In this document: positions 1 through 8,030 of the stretch, piece by piece
How positions within the stretch are numbered: position 1 is the first letter of the stretch
Layout of the letters: each line of letters begins with the position of its first letter
Source of the DNA: Alphaproteobacteria bacterium
Lineage (GTDB): Bacteria; Pseudomonadota; Alphaproteobacteria; UBA2136; UBA6156
DNA: 35,026 nucleotides
Direction of reading: 5' to 3'
Assembly (NCBI GenBank): GCA_027490875.1
Contig: JAIXXE010000176.1
Coordinates: forward strand, 1-35,026
Notes under the pieces: generated by a model
What the model was told of the DNA's origin: nothing
What the model saw: only the letters and a program-made list of their open reading frames with translations
The model's database searches: none
Program-made: the position numbers and the translations under genes

Positions 1-316
1 ACGGGGTGACGCTGCCGGGTTCAACCCCCAAGAGCGTGTAAAGCTGTGCGGCGTTGGCAAAGCTAAAACGCCCCTTGGCCCCAAGCTGCTTGGCCAATTG
101 ATTGAGATTGATGGTTTGAGTATCCAGGGCCGTCACGAGGGTATAGGCCCCATTTTTATCTTTCAGAAACAGGTTTTTAATGTGCGCGCCCGGCAGGAGA
201 TGGGTGAGGGCCTGCGCCTCTGCCACCGTAAAGACTGCCGCATGGCTGTGCAGCTGAAAGCCGATGCCAAGCCCTTGTAACGCTTGCTGCAACTGAAGAG
301 AGGTATGGTGAGCCAT
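1..316 (-). CDS. YbaK/ProX-type Ala-tRNA(Pro) deacylase, 3' end outside window
   Basis: The minus strand reads open from an ATG at 316 to the window edge (about 105 residues, C-terminus missing). Visible motifs are LGIGFQLHSHAAVFTVAEA near residue 15 and PGAHIKNLFLKDKNGAY near residue 45. The second holds the KNLFL signature of the prolyl-tRNA-synthetase-associated (PrdX/ProXp-ala) domain. Proteins of this family hydrolyse Ala wrongly attached to tRNA(Pro), acting in trans to prolyl-tRNA synthetase in the cytoplasm. The gene is divergent from fliL across a gap of about 100 bp and has no functional link to the flagellar genes. The family call rests on these motifs. Trans-editing of alanine rather than another amino acid is inferred. 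Confidence 0.82.
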   Translation of the reverse strand, partial: MAHHTSLQLQQALQGLGIGFQLHSHAAVFTVAEAQALTHLLPGAHIKNLFLKDKNGAYTLVTALDTQTINLNQLAKQLGAKGRFSFANAAQLYTLLGVEPGSVTP

Positions 317-344
317 ACGCCACCGTAAACGAATGCTGTAGGTT

Positions 345-374
345 TAGGCAAGGATTGGGCGAAGGCGCTACAAT
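345..374 (+). promoter_or_regulatory. candidate sigma-70-like promoter for the flagellar operon
   Basis: TAGGCA (345-350) lies 18 bp before TACAAT (369-374), matching the -35 and -10 consensus at 4/6 and 5/6. Predicted transcription would start near 381, about 30 nt before the preferred fliL ATG at 413. This is seen by eye only. A flagellar sigma-54 or sigma-28 site was not recognised. Confidence 0.4.
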
Positions 375-412
375 TTGCTAGAGTGAGCCAGACAACAAAA
401 AGCAAGAGACCT

Positions 413-952
413 ATGGCCGACGATAAAACCACCAACCCCGCACCCGCCGAGGCCTCTGCTGACGAGGCTACCGTAGCGGCAGCGGCTGCAAAGGCTTCGG
501 GCGACAAGAAAAAGAAGCTGCTGCTGCTTGGTTCGGGCGCCTTGGCGGTGGTTGGGATTTTGGTGGCGGTGGGGTTTTTATTTGTGTTTGGCAAAGAAAA
601 GCCTGAAGAGAAGGCGGAGGATGCCGCTGCCAAGGTTCCTCAGTTGGCGATTTACGATGTGCCGACCATCACGGTGAATCTGCTCACCGATGAGGCAACC
701 AGCGGCCCGCGCTACCTTAAGGTGACACTGGCGCTGGAGCTTGAAAATGCCACCGACAGTGAAGCGGCAGCAGCGTTGCTGCCTCGGCTGCAAGATGATT
801 GGGGGAGCTACCTGCGTCAGCTGCGCCCCGCCGACTTGCAGGGGAGTGGAGCCATGCAAAGCCTGCGGGAAGGCTTGCTGCGTCGTGCCATTCAAACCAT
901 GCAGCCAGTTCAGGTTAAGGCCGTGCTGTTACGGGATATTCTGGTGCAATAA
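413..952 (+). CDS. fliL: flagellar basal body-associated protein FliL
   Basis: FliL is an inner-membrane protein around the stator that supports motor torque. From ATG 413 the protein has 179 residues: an Ala-rich cytoplasmic tail, a Lys cluster, one transmembrane helix at about 36-60, then a periplasmic FliL domain. That domain contains a YDVPTITVNLL strand and a RYLKVTLALEL strand followed by helices. An in-frame GTG at 383 would add ten residues. I prefer ATG 413 because AAGAGA sits just upstream and the extension is not family-like. The stop overlaps the fliM start (TAATG), which indicates translational coupling. Size, topology and the fliM neighbour all fit the family. Confidence 0.92.
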   Translation: MADDKTTNPAPAEASADEATVAAAAAKASGDKKKKLLLLGSGALAVVGILVAVGFLFVFGKEKPEEKAEDAAAKVPQLAIYDVPTITVNLLTDEATSGPRYLKVTLALELENATDSEAAAALLPRLQDDWGSYLRQLRPADLQGSGAMQSLREGLLRRAIQTMQPVQVKAVLLRDILVQ

Positions 953-2049
953 TGGCCGATAACCCAGAAAATCAGGCTAACCTCTCGGAAGAGGAGATTC
1001 TCCGCCAGTGGCAGAACATGGCCGCTGGCGACGGTGCTGGCGGTGGTGCCGATGACATGGCAGCAGCCATGGGGGTTGAGGGCCAGAAGATTCTTGATCA
1101 AAACGAGATCGATAGCCTGCTTGGCATCGATAAATCGGCTGATGGCGGCAGGGGCCGTGGGATTAAGGCACTGCTCGACCAATCGGTGGTGAACTACGAA
1201 AAACTGCCGATGCTTGAGGTTATCTACGATAAGTTTGAGCGGATTCTTTCCACCAGTCTGCGCCAGTATACCGCCGATAACGTTGACGTGACGATTATGA
1301 ACATGACCAGCGTGCGGTTTGGCGACTACCTCAATCAAATTCCATTGCCGGCGGGGATTGTGGTGGTCAATGCCATTGGCCTTGATGACTACGTGTTGCT
1401 GGTTTATGAAAGCAACCTCATCTATGCGGTGGTGGATGTGATGCTTGGTGGCCGCAAAAGCAGGCCGCTGCCGGTTTCGGGGCGTAACTTTACCGCCATT
1501 GAGCGTAAAATCCTCGACACCCTGACCGAGATTGTGCTGCGTGACCTGAGCGAGAGCTTTGGCCCGGTTGCCCCCATTCAGTTTAAAGCTGAACGGATGG
1601 AAGTGAACCCGCGTTTTACGGTCATCTCGCAAGAGGCCAACGTCGCAATTTTGGTAACAGTGAAGGTCAACTTGGAAGGGCGGGAGGGCAAAATGCAGTT
1701 TTGCTTGCCCTACGCCACCCTTGAACCAGTCCGTGAACAACTGCTGCAGCAGTTTATGGGTGAAAAGTTTGGCCAGGATAACATCTGGGAAAACCACCTG
1801 AGCCAAGAACTTTACCACACCACTGTGCCGGTTGATGCTGTCTTGGATCAGCTGACATTCTCCCTCAATGAGGTACTGGAGTGGAAAATTGGTGACACCA
1901 TTATGCTGAATGCGCGCGACTTTACCCCTGTGAAGCTGGAATGTGGTGGGGTGCTTAAAATGATGGGAACCATGGGCCGTGCCCTTGATTTTAAAGCCGT
2001 AAGGGTGACCCACAACATTACCGACCTTAACAACCTGAAGCAGGGCTAG
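952..2049 (+). CDS. fliM: flagellar motor switch protein FliM
   Basis: FliM forms the middle of the C-ring and receives CheY-P to reverse or stop rotation. The 365-residue protein has the conserved EIDSLLG peptide at 52-58. In most FliM proteins this CheY-binding peptide is at the very N-terminus; here it follows a 50-residue acidic, Gly-rich leader. Next come the middle CheC-like domain (MTSVRFGDYL, VVDVMLGGRK) and a C-terminal SpoA domain (VPVDAVLDQLTFSLNEVL, IGDTIML) that contacts FliN. The ATG overlaps the fliL stop. fliN and fliG are not in the window, so the C-ring genes are split over more than one locus. Confidence 0.96.
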   Translation: MADNPENQANLSEEEILRQWQNMAAGDGAGGGADDMAAAMGVEGQKILDQNEIDSLLGIDKSADGGRGRGIKALLDQSVVNYEKLPMLEVIYDKFERILSTSLRQYTADNVDVTIMNMTSVRFGDYLNQIPLPAGIVVVNAIGLDDYVLLVYESNLIYAVVDVMLGGRKSRPLPVSGRNFTAIERKILDTLTEIVLRDLSESFGPVAPIQFKAERMEVNPRFTVISQEANVAILVTVKVNLEGREGKMQFCLPYATLEPVREQLLQQFMGEKFGQDNIWENHLSQELYHTTVPVDAVLDQLTFSLNEVLEWKIGDTIMLNARDFTPVKLECGGVLKMMGTMGRALDFKAVRVTHNITDLNNLKQG

Positions 2050-2097
2050 GCCAATGGCCAGTTGCCAGCAGCCGTAGTTTTTGCGTACATTGGCCCC

Positions 2098-2634
2098 ATG
2101 ATGCTGCTCTTGAATATCCTGACTGTCACGCTCCTTGCACTGGTGGCTGGCCTGTTGTTGGCCGTAGGGCAACAGGTGCGCCTCTGGCGGCAGGCGGTGG
2201 GGCAGTCGCCGCTGTTGGCCGAACAGATGGCCACCCAGTTGTTGGCAGCGCGGCAAGGGCTTGAAACCCTGCGGCAAGGTGTGCTTGCGCAAGGCCCAGA
2301 GTTAAGCCGGTTGTTAAGCGAAGGCAGCAAGGTGCGCACAGAGCTTCAGTTTTTGCTGGAGAAGGCCGAGCAGCGGGCATCTCGGCTTGATATGCACCTC
2401 AGCAAGGCTACCGCATTGGCCGATAATGCGACAGTTAAGCCAGCGAAAAATCAGGTAAGGGCCGCCTTGATGGAGCAGGTCGCAGGGGCCAACGGCCATG
2501 CCATTCAACCGAGTATTCCAAGCCACGACCCCCTTGAAGACCTATTGGCGGGTTTGCAAGAGCCTACGCTCAATCGCCGCGGCCCCGTAACGGCGGCCGA
2601 GCTTAAACTTCAGCAGCGGGTGAAGGGGGCGTAG
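2098..2634 (+). CDS. DUF6468-type flagellar-locus protein
   Basis: This protein has about 178 residues. An N-terminal membrane anchor (MMLLLNILTVTLLALVAGLL) is followed by a long helical, probably coiled-coil stretch with many Leu, Gln and Glu, and a variable tail with a LEDLLAGLQ motif. Proteins of this shape (DUF6468) sit between fliM and motE in many alphaproteobacterial flagellar clusters. Their function is unknown to me; a role at the motor is inferred from position. A TTG at 2062 would extend the frame by 12 residues. ATG 2098 or 2101 directly before the membrane segment is a better start. The gene ends at TAG directly followed by the ATG of the next gene. Confidence 0.72.
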   Translation: MMLLLNILTVTLLALVAGLLLAVGQQVRLWRQAVGQSPLLAEQMATQLLAARQGLETLRQGVLAQGPELSRLLSEGSKVRTELQFLLEKAEQRASRLDMHLSKATALADNATVKPAKNQVRAALMEQVAGANGHAIQPSIPSHDPLEDLLAGLQEPTLNRRGPVTAAELKLQQRVKGA

Positions 2635-3057
2635 ATGACCTTTCCGTTTTCTCACGTCACGATTGGTGTAAACAATCTGGAGCAGGCCCAACAGTTCTAT
2701 GACGCTGTGTTGGTCACGTTAGGATTGGTGAGACGTCATACCTACCCAGAAAGCTTAGGGTACGGTAGGCCGAATGAGGCTGGAGGGCGCAGTCAGCTCT
2801 GGGTGATGAAGCCTTGGAATGAGAAACCTGCCGACCACGGCAACGGCTGGCATTTTGCGTTTGAAGCCCAATCGCAGGACCAAGTACAAGATTTCTATCG
2901 GGTAGCTTTGGCTGCTGGTGGAAGCGATGAAGGACCTCCAGGATTACGGCCGCATTACCATGACCACTACTTTTCTGCCTATGTTCGTGACCCAGAAGGC
3001 AACAAACTCCAAGCAGTCCATCACGGGGCCTATGGTGATACATGCGTTGCACAGTAA
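2635..3057 (+). CDS. VOC-family (glyoxalase/dioxygenase-fold) protein
   Basis: The 140-residue protein is a single vicinal-oxygen-chelate module made of two beta-alpha-beta-beta-beta halves. It begins with HVTIGVNNLEQAQQFYDAVL and ends with FSAYVRDPEGNKLQAVHHG. Metal ligands in the family are usually two His and a Glu. His7 is present, but the C-terminal position that is usually Glu (GNxxEAV) is Gln here (GNKLQAV), so metal binding or activity may be altered. Substrate is unknown. The ATG follows the previous stop immediately and its 3' end overlaps motE by 16 bp, so it is co-transcribed with flagellar genes although the fold has no known flagellar role. Confidence 0.85.
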   Translation: MTFPFSHVTIGVNNLEQAQQFYDAVLVTLGLVRRHTYPESLGYGRPNEAGGRSQLWVMKPWNEKPADHGNGWHFAFEAQSQDQVQDFYRVALAAGGSDEGPPGLRPHYHDHYFSAYVRDPEGNKLQAVHHGAYGDTCVAQ

Positions 3058-3614
3058 GCCTTTTCATTTCACTTCTCATTATTCCCAACGCTTGGGCGGC
3101 GGGCGGCGGCGGCCATGGCGGTGATGAAGAAAAACCCAAAGAAAAACCAGAAACTGTTGCCCCGATTCGGGAAAGCAACGAGCGGGTGTTTACCCCGACC
3201 GAAACCCAGCTGTTGATGGAGCTTGACCAGCGCCGCATTGAACTTGACCGCCGGGAACAGGCCCTGGAATTGCGCGAGCGCTTGATTGACTTGATGGAGC
3301 AAAAGTTAAATGGCCGCGTGACAGAACTTACCGCTCTGAAGGCAGAGCTTGAAGGGTTGCTTGGGAATCTTTCGGGCAAGGATGATAAGGAGTTACAGCA
3401 GTTGGCGACGATGTACGGCGCCATGAAGCCAACCATTGCAGCCAGTGTGATGAACCGGCTGGATAACATGATTGTGCTGGATATTTTAAAACTGATGCCC
3501 GCCAAACGCAGCGGTAAAATTATGGAAAGCCTCGACCCAAGCAAGGCCCGCTTTATCTCCGAACTGATGGCAGACCGTACCGCGCCACCGAGCGTAAGCC
3601 CGACCACACCTTAA
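3042..3614 (+). CDS. motE: MotE-like flagellar motor chaperone
   Basis: MotE-type proteins are periplasmic chaperones for the stator partner MotC. The 190-residue product starts with a signal peptide (MRCTVSLFISLLIIPNAWA), then a His/Gly-rich linker. A strongly charged coiled coil covers about 60-110 (many Glu, Arg and Leu heptads), followed by a small helical domain containing MKPTIAASVMNRLDN and ILKLMPAKRSGKIMESLDP. That last part is the MgtE-N/FliG-like repeat typical of the family. The ATG at 3042 lies inside the end of the VOC gene, and it is the last gene of the fliL-fliM-DUF6468 operon. A secreted coiled-coil protein of another type cannot be fully excluded. Confidence 0.8.
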   Translation: MRCTVSLFISLLIIPNAWAAGGGGHGGDEEKPKEKPETVAPIRESNERVFTPTETQLLMELDQRRIELDRREQALELRERLIDLMEQKLNGRVTELTALKAELEGLLGNLSGKDDKELQQLATMYGAMKPTIAASVMNRLDNMIVLDILKLMPAKRSGKIMESLDPSKARFISELMADRTAPPSVSPTTP

Positions 3615-3636
3615 AAAAAGGTTAACGGGTCGTTAA

Positions 3637-3799
3637 TATAGCGAAGCCTCTCGATACTTGTTACAAGTGTACAAGCCCCTTCATAGCGGCTCCCGCCTCC
3701 GCGAGGGTAAACTCCGGCCGCCATCCACGCTTTTTTGTTTCGTGGATCACGGCCTGCGCCGTGATGAGGGTGTACTAAATATTTATAAGCTTCGCTATA
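3637..3799. repeat. 163-bp inverted-repeat element (MITE-like) between motE and the menorin-like gene
   Basis: TATAGCGAAGC at 3637-3647 is matched exactly by its reverse complement at 3789-3799. Further in, the arms share GTACA plus a C-rich stretch, so the termini are imperfect inverted repeats. The interior holds ATCACGGC-CTGC-GCCGTGAT (3746-3765), the overlapping ATCCACG/CGTGGAT pair (3723-3747) and CCTC-CGC-GAGG. No ORF is present. The same TATAGCGAAGCCT end occurs again at 34941, so it is a dispersed family. It fills the space between two convergent genes and may also terminate transcription of both. Confidence 0.6.
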
Positions 3800-3810
3800 A
3801 CACTTTGTTG

Positions 3811-4521
3811 TTAGGCAACCCGTCGTAAGCGCGGGAGCAGACTTATCACATTGCCGCCCACCGAAGCCGAGCTATGCGCCGGCGGCATGGTGGGCAGTGG
3901 GTCGAGCAGCAGGGCGGCGCCGCGCTCGCCCGCCACGCCATTGCGAGTGGGGTGGTAGCCCGCCCGAATTTCAAGCCCGTAATGGGTGGGCCCCAGCCGT
4001 TCGGTCAACATCGCTGCCAGCTGCATCACCAAGGCTTCTTCCACGCGGCCATCGATGTCGCTCACGCGCTTGAGGCTCCACCCCAACGATATAATGGCAC
4101 GGGGTAACCGTGTCGCCACCATCCGCACAAACTGTTCGGGCTCAAGGGCATCGCTGGCTTTTTTAGGCGCCAACAGGGCAAAGACGTCGGCATGCAGAAT
4201 GGGCGGAAGTTCGGGCCGCAGCAAGGCCAACAAGGCCACCGCAGGTTCCACCGCATTGGGGGAATGGAAATCGAGCTTGATCGCCTTATTGGCCAGCGAG
4301 GCCTGCGTTATAAAGCTGGCCAAATCAAGTTCGGCAGGCCCTCCCCGAAAGCCTTTAAGCAGGGGAACGGCGTCAGACTCTTCAAAAAAAACATTGGCTT
4401 CCAGGACATGCAGGGCAGGGTCGGCACAGGCGTTGGCCAAGGTAGCCTCGGTAACAATGCTGTGCACCCACTGCAGGTCGGCGCTGTGCGCGAGCCCAAA
4501 TGCGGTTGCCAGAGATTGCAT
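3811..4521 (-). CDS. menorin/FAM151-like (DUF2181) TIM-barrel protein
   Basis: The protein has about 236 residues. Its N-terminal half reads like the FAM151/menorin core. WVHSIVTEATL corresponds to the family's W-x-H-x-x-N start, HVLEANVFF to the MLEADV strand, LASFITQAS then KAIKLDFHS to the IKLDFK strand, and ILHADVFALL to the WLNADI strand. The order and spacing match the family's phosphodiesterase-like barrel. The family is best known from animals and its bacterial role is unknown; the substrate cannot be inferred. The Asp of LEADV is Asn here. A TTG at 4557 would add 12 residues; ATG 4521 is preferred. No signal peptide is evident. The gene is followed by the inverted-repeat element. Confidence 0.55.
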   Translation of the reverse strand: MQSLATAFGLAHSADLQWVHSIVTEATLANACADPALHVLEANVFFEESDAVPLLKGFRGGPAELDLASFITQASLANKAIKLDFHSPNAVEPAVALLALLRPELPPILHADVFALLAPKKASDALEPEQFVRMVATRLPRAIISLGWSLKRVSDIDGRVEEALVMQLAAMLTERLGPTHYGLEIRAGYHPTRNGVAGERGAALLLDPLPTMPPAHSSASVGGNVISLLPRLRRVA

Positions 4522-4638
4522 GCGCTGATACTGCCTGAAGCAACCCGCAAAGGGCAAGACTTAGGCCATAAAGCAGGGCAGGCCTGATGCAGACTTACCA
4601 TGCTTAACGAAGGCCATAATTATGATGGCTGAGGACGC

Positions 4639-5055
4639 CTAATCTTTGGAAAGGTTAGGGGCAGGCAGGGCCGTATTGTTCATTTCGCGCACCATCGCCA
4701 GCACATGTTTGCGCAGAGGGTCGGGCAGGGCATAGTAGGCCTTCAGCAAATCCAGCGTTTCTTTTTTATGCAGCACGCTGTCATCGAGCGTGGCTTTGGG
4801 TTGGGCCAAGCTAAGCTCGGGGGTGAGGGGAGTAAACCCTTCAAAAAACCACGCGACTGGCACTTCCAGCACCTTGGCAATCTTCATCAGCCGGCTGGCC
4901 CCAACCCGGCTGGCCCCGTGCTCGTACTTCTGAATCATCTGGAAGCTGACACCAATCGCTTGCCCGAGCCTGTCTTGGGTATAGCCGGCCAGCTCACGCC
5001 GCAACCGCAACCGCTGGGCGACGTGGGTATCGATAGGGTCGGTAAGGCGAGCCAT
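4639..5055 (-). CDS. XRE-family helix-turn-helix regulator
   Basis: The 138-residue protein carries a Cro/C1-type DNA-binding domain at about 12-66. Motifs are LRLRRELAGYTQDRLGQAIGV then FQMIQKYEHGASRVGASRLMKIAKVL, the usual recognition-helix and fourth-helix pattern. The C-terminus contains a helix (LLKAYYALPDPLRKHVLAMVREM) resembling small alphaproteobacterial XRE regulators encoded between lnt and metK. Here the order lnt-HTH is kept, 42 bp after the lnt stop, but metK has moved to the divergent side. The target genes are unknown. Confidence 0.88.
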   Translation of the reverse strand: MARLTDPIDTHVAQRLRLRRELAGYTQDRLGQAIGVSFQMIQKYEHGASRVGASRLMKIAKVLEVPVAWFFEGFTPLTPELSLAQPKATLDDSVLHKKETLDLLKAYYALPDPLRKHVLAMVREMNNTALPAPNLSKD

Positions 5056-5097
5056 AAGAGTGTTAAAACAAAATTAAGCGATGAATACAACCAAAAG

Positions 5098-6612
5098 TTA
5101 CAACGGCGCTGGTGTAATCTTCGGCTCAGTGGCCGGTGCAATGAAAAAAGATATCAACCGTCGCCAAGGGGTGGAAGCCAGTGCCGCTGGCAACGGGACC
5201 ACCAGCCCCCCCGCTGTATTGGGTTCGATGCGGGCCACCTCGCGGCCATAGGCATCAACCACCAAGCTAATCCCCGTATTGGCGCTGCGCACCAGCGGCA
5301 GCCCCAGTTCAATCGCGCGCAGGCGTTGGAGGCTGGCGTGTTGATACAGCGCACTGGTGCCGGTAAACCAGGCATCGTTGGTAACATTGGCCAACCAACG
5401 CGCACCGGTACTGTGGCGCGCCACAAAGAGCGGGAAGATGCCCTCGTAGCAAATCAGGCCAACCACGGGCCCAGCCCGCGTGGCCAGCAAGGGGGTGGTT
5501 TGGCCGTGGGTGAAATCCAATCGGCTTTGCGAGAGCGTGCGCAGCGGGGCTGGCAACGGCAGGCGATTAAGCCAGGCACGGGCAGGGAGGTATTCGCCAA
5601 ACGGCACCAGCAGGTGTTTGTCGTAAGTACCATTAACATTTCCATTTTCAATGACCTGAAGGCTGTTATAAAAGTTGTTAATGAGGCCGGAATCAGTACG
5701 GCGCACTGTGCCAGTCAGCACTTGCAACGGGCCCGGAAGCGCGGCCGCCAACGCCTGTTGGGCACTCGGTGTTTGGGCCAAAAAGAATGGCACGGCTGTT
5801 TCGGGTAACACCACCACGCTGGCCGCAGGTTGGGTGGCCGTTGGTGATAGGGCCACCGCGTGACTGAGTGTCAGCACTTCATCGAGGTAGCGCCAGCGGA
5901 GGGTGGCATCCCATTTATGTTGCGTCCCTTGGTTTGGCTGAACCAGAGCAATTGTTTCGGGGCCAGCAGCGGGCAAGGGTTGATGAACCCGCCACAGCCC
6001 AAACCCAGCCACAGCGGCCAGCAGCAGGGCTGCCGCTAACCATGCGGTACGCTGAAGCTGCGCAATCAGGATTGCCATCACCACCACCAAAGCTGAAAGC
6101 AGCTGGACACTGCCAACACTGGCCAACTGCGCCAGAAGAGGAGGGGTAACATCGTTACCAGACCAAACTGCACCAAGGGGTAACCACGGAAAGCCAAACG
6201 GAGAAAGATTGCGCAGGGTTTCTATGACCACCACCCCAACCACCAGCAGCGTGCCAAACCGCCAAGGCTGATTTCGCCACGGCCATACCACCAATGCCAG
6301 CAGCCCGTAGCCCAACGCCACCCAAAGCGCCAACCCCAAGGTGGCAGGGATACCCCCACCCAAGGCAAACAGCCAGCTGTTGCTGTCGTGCCAGAACGCC
6401 CAAGGTAGCCAATAGAGTGCCGTTACCCCATGGGCCATGCCCCACAGCAGGCTGCCGCGCATGGCCTGCCTTGCAGATTTGGCCTGCATGATGCCAAGAT
6501 ACCAAAGGGCAAGGCCCATCAAGGCCAAAGGCCAAAGGCCAACAGGGGCAAAGCCAAGGGTAACCAACAGGCCGCCCAGCGGCCACCAGCGCAACACCGT
6601 GGGATTAGCCAT
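5098..6612 (-). CDS. lnt: apolipoprotein N-acyltransferase Lnt
   Basis: Lnt transfers an acyl chain from phospholipid to the amino group of the diacylglyceryl-Cys of lipoproteins, the last step of lipoprotein maturation, at the periplasmic face of the inner membrane. About six to seven hydrophobic helices fill the first 210 residues, followed by a nitrilase-like CN-hydrolase domain. Numbered from the upstream ATG at 6624, the catalytic triad is intact: Glu275 in VVLPETAVPF, Lys336 in YDKHLLVPFGEYLP and Cys392 in ICYEGIFP. Length (504-508) is typical. ATG 6612 or 6624 may be the start; both overlap or abut the corC stop (6605), so it is in one operon with corC and ybeY. Confidence 0.95.
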   Translation of the reverse strand: MANPTVLRWWPLGGLLVTLGFAPVGLWPLALMGLALWYLGIMQAKSARQAMRGSLLWGMAHGVTALYWLPWAFWHDSNSWLFALGGGIPATLGLALWVALGYGLLALVVWPWRNQPWRFGTLLVVGVVVIETLRNLSPFGFPWLPLGAVWSGNDVTPPLLAQLASVGSVQLLSALVVVMAILIAQLQRTAWLAAALLLAAVAGFGLWRVHQPLPAAGPETIALVQPNQGTQHKWDATLRWRYLDEVLTLSHAVALSPTATQPAASVVVLPETAVPFFLAQTPSAQQALAAALPGPLQVLTGTVRRTDSGLINNFYNSLQVIENGNVNGTYDKHLLVPFGEYLPARAWLNRLPLPAPLRTLSQSRLDFTHGQTTPLLATRAGPVVGLICYEGIFPLFVARHSTGARWLANVTNDAWFTGTSALYQHASLQRLRAIELGLPLVRSANTGISLVVDAYGREVARIEPNTAGGLVVPLPAALASTPWRRLISFFIAPATEPKITPAPL

Positions 6613-7468
6613 GGGCTTTGGCATATAAACTTAAAACCACCAGCAGCACGCGGCGGCCATCGGTCTCGGTAATCTCGGCCTGTATCCCCGGTGCCAAGGT
6701 AATGGCTTCGCCCTTCATGGGGATATGCTGCGCGGCCAGCAAAATCAAACCAGCCAAAGTTGTAACATCATCGGCACTTTGGCTGGCCAGCGTGGTGCCA
6801 AGCAGGCTATCGAGTGCCTCCAGCGCGACATCGCCCCGTACACGGTAACGGTGGCCCCCCAACGACACCACGGCTTCGGCCTGCGCGGCGTGCTCATCGG
6901 CCATGCTGCCCACCAGTTGTTCGAGAATATCCTTGAGGGAAATCAGGCCACTGGTACCCCCAAACTCATCCGTCACCACCACCAGCGGCACCTTGGCCCG
7001 CTTCATCTGTTGCAGCACGCGCGGCAGCGGCATGGTTTCGGGCACGACCGTTAACGGCCGCAGCAAGTCATCGAGCTTAAAGGTCTGAGGCGCGTCCAGG
7101 TGCAGCACCACATCCTTAAGCAGCAAAAAGCCTTTCAGGTCATCAAGGCTTTGGCCCATAACAGGCAGCCGACTGTGCTGACTACGACCAAACAGGGCCA
7201 GCACTTCATGAAAGGAGGCGGTATCGGGAATTGCAATAATCGCAGCGCGGGGAACGGCCACATCGTCGGCCACCAACGCACTGAAGGTTAGGGCGTTATC
7301 CATAAGGTCACGTTCGTGGTGAGTGAGCGGTACTGCGGTGCGTTCAGACAATGCGGCATAAAGCTGGGGCAGGTGAGGGCGCAGCACCTTGGCCCGATGC
7401 CAAAACTGACGCTCGTCATCCAAGCGTTGCCGGAAACGGTGCAGGGTAAGGAGCAAAAAGCGTTTCAT
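6605..7468 (-). CDS. corC: CorC/HlyC-type CBS-domain protein
   Basis: The 287-residue soluble protein has an N-terminal linker and then the family motif around 57-80 (MDNALTFSALVADDVAVPRAAI). Two CBS domains follow (SRLPVMG near 99, GTSGLISLKDILEQLVG near 170-186), and a C-terminal CorC_HlyC domain covers about 205-280. It lacks the DUF21 membrane domain of larger relatives. E. coli CorC is linked to magnesium/cobalt efflux and envelope homeostasis, but its biochemical role is debated. It lies between ybeY (12 bp upstream) and lnt (overlap), a conserved arrangement. Confidence 0.92.
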   Translation of the reverse strand: MKRFLLLTLHRFRQRLDDERQFWHRAKVLRPHLPQLYAALSERTAVPLTHHERDLMDNALTFSALVADDVAVPRAAIIAIPDTASFHEVLALFGRSQHSRLPVMGQSLDDLKGFLLLKDVVLHLDAPQTFKLDDLLRPLTVVPETMPLPRVLQQMKRAKVPLVVVTDEFGGTSGLISLKDILEQLVGSMADEHAAQAEAVVSLGGHRYRVRGDVALEALDSLLGTTLASQSADDVTTLAGLILLAAQHIPMKGEAITLAPGIQAEITETDGRRVLLVVLSLYAKAHG

Positions 7469-7480
7469 GAGGCTGGCATA

Positions 7481-7972
7481 CTAGTCGGGAAGGTAGGGGT
7501 TTGGCCACCCCAAAGTGCTGAGAACGGCCACTTCTTTGGCCTCCATAATGCCAGCTTGCTTTTGCGTGGTGTGGTCGTGCCCTGCCAAGTGCAGCATGGC
7601 ATGAACCACCAAATGCTGAAAGTGCGCCTTCAGGGGTTTGCCCTGCTGCAAGGCTGCTGCCTTCAGGGCAGGCCAACAGAGCAGCACATCGCCAGCATGA
7701 CCAGCCTCCCAGAGGGGGAACGAGAGCACATCGGGGGTGTAATCTTTCCCACGAAATTGCTGGTTGGCCGCGCGCGCTGCCGCCGCTTGGGTAAGGTTAA
7801 ACGCTACCGACCAAGGCGCCGCCTTAAACGCTGGCAGTGTAATATACGTTGCCGCCACCGCCGCCCGCAACCAAGCCGCCGTTGCCGGAGGTATGACTGC
7901 GTGAGTTTGCAAGTGCACCACCCCCCATCGGCGGCCCTGAGCCAACAGATGAAAGGTATAATGTTGCGGCAT
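7481..7972 (-). CDS. ybeY: endoribonuclease / rRNA maturation factor YbeY
   Basis: YbeY is a zinc metallo-endoribonuclease needed for 16S rRNA 3'-end maturation and ribosome quality control. The 163-residue protein has the family motif HAMLHLAGHDH at about 124-134, giving the three zinc-ligand His residues. Upstream are FRGKDYTPDVLSFP and GDVLLC, which form the conserved N-Lx-R-x-kd-x-pTDVLSFP-like strand and the following strand. A TTG two codons upstream (7978) is possible; ATG 7972 is preferred. It starts the ybeY-corC-lnt operon and diverges from metK. The phoH gene usually upstream is absent here. Confidence 0.94.
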   Translation of the reverse strand: MPQHYTFHLLAQGRRWGVVHLQTHAVIPPATAAWLRAAVAATYITLPAFKAAPWSVAFNLTQAAAARAANQQFRGKDYTPDVLSFPLWEAGHAGDVLLCWPALKAAALQQGKPLKAHFQHLVVHAMLHLAGHDHTTQKQAGIMEAKEVAVLSTLGWPNPYLPD

Positions 7973-8001
7973 TTGCAATCAGATTTACGCGAGTGTTGGG
8001 C

Positions 8002-8030
8002 TTGCGTCAAATACCTTCCGCACGTACACA
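8002..8030 (+). promoter_or_regulatory. candidate metK promoter giving a nearly leaderless transcript
   Basis: TTGCGT (8002-8007), a 17-bp spacer and TACACA (8025-8030) resemble a sigma-70 promoter. The metK ATG is at 8039, so a start 7-9 nt after the -10 box would leave almost no 5' leader. No Shine-Dalgarno sequence precedes the ATG, which fits. No SAM-binding riboswitch was recognised in the 66-bp gap. Confidence 0.3.

Noticed and set aside
910..2292. Long open frame on the minus strand opposite fliM
   Set aside because: It is the antisense shadow of a clear fliM gene, His/Gln-rich, with no family resemblance or ribosome-binding site.
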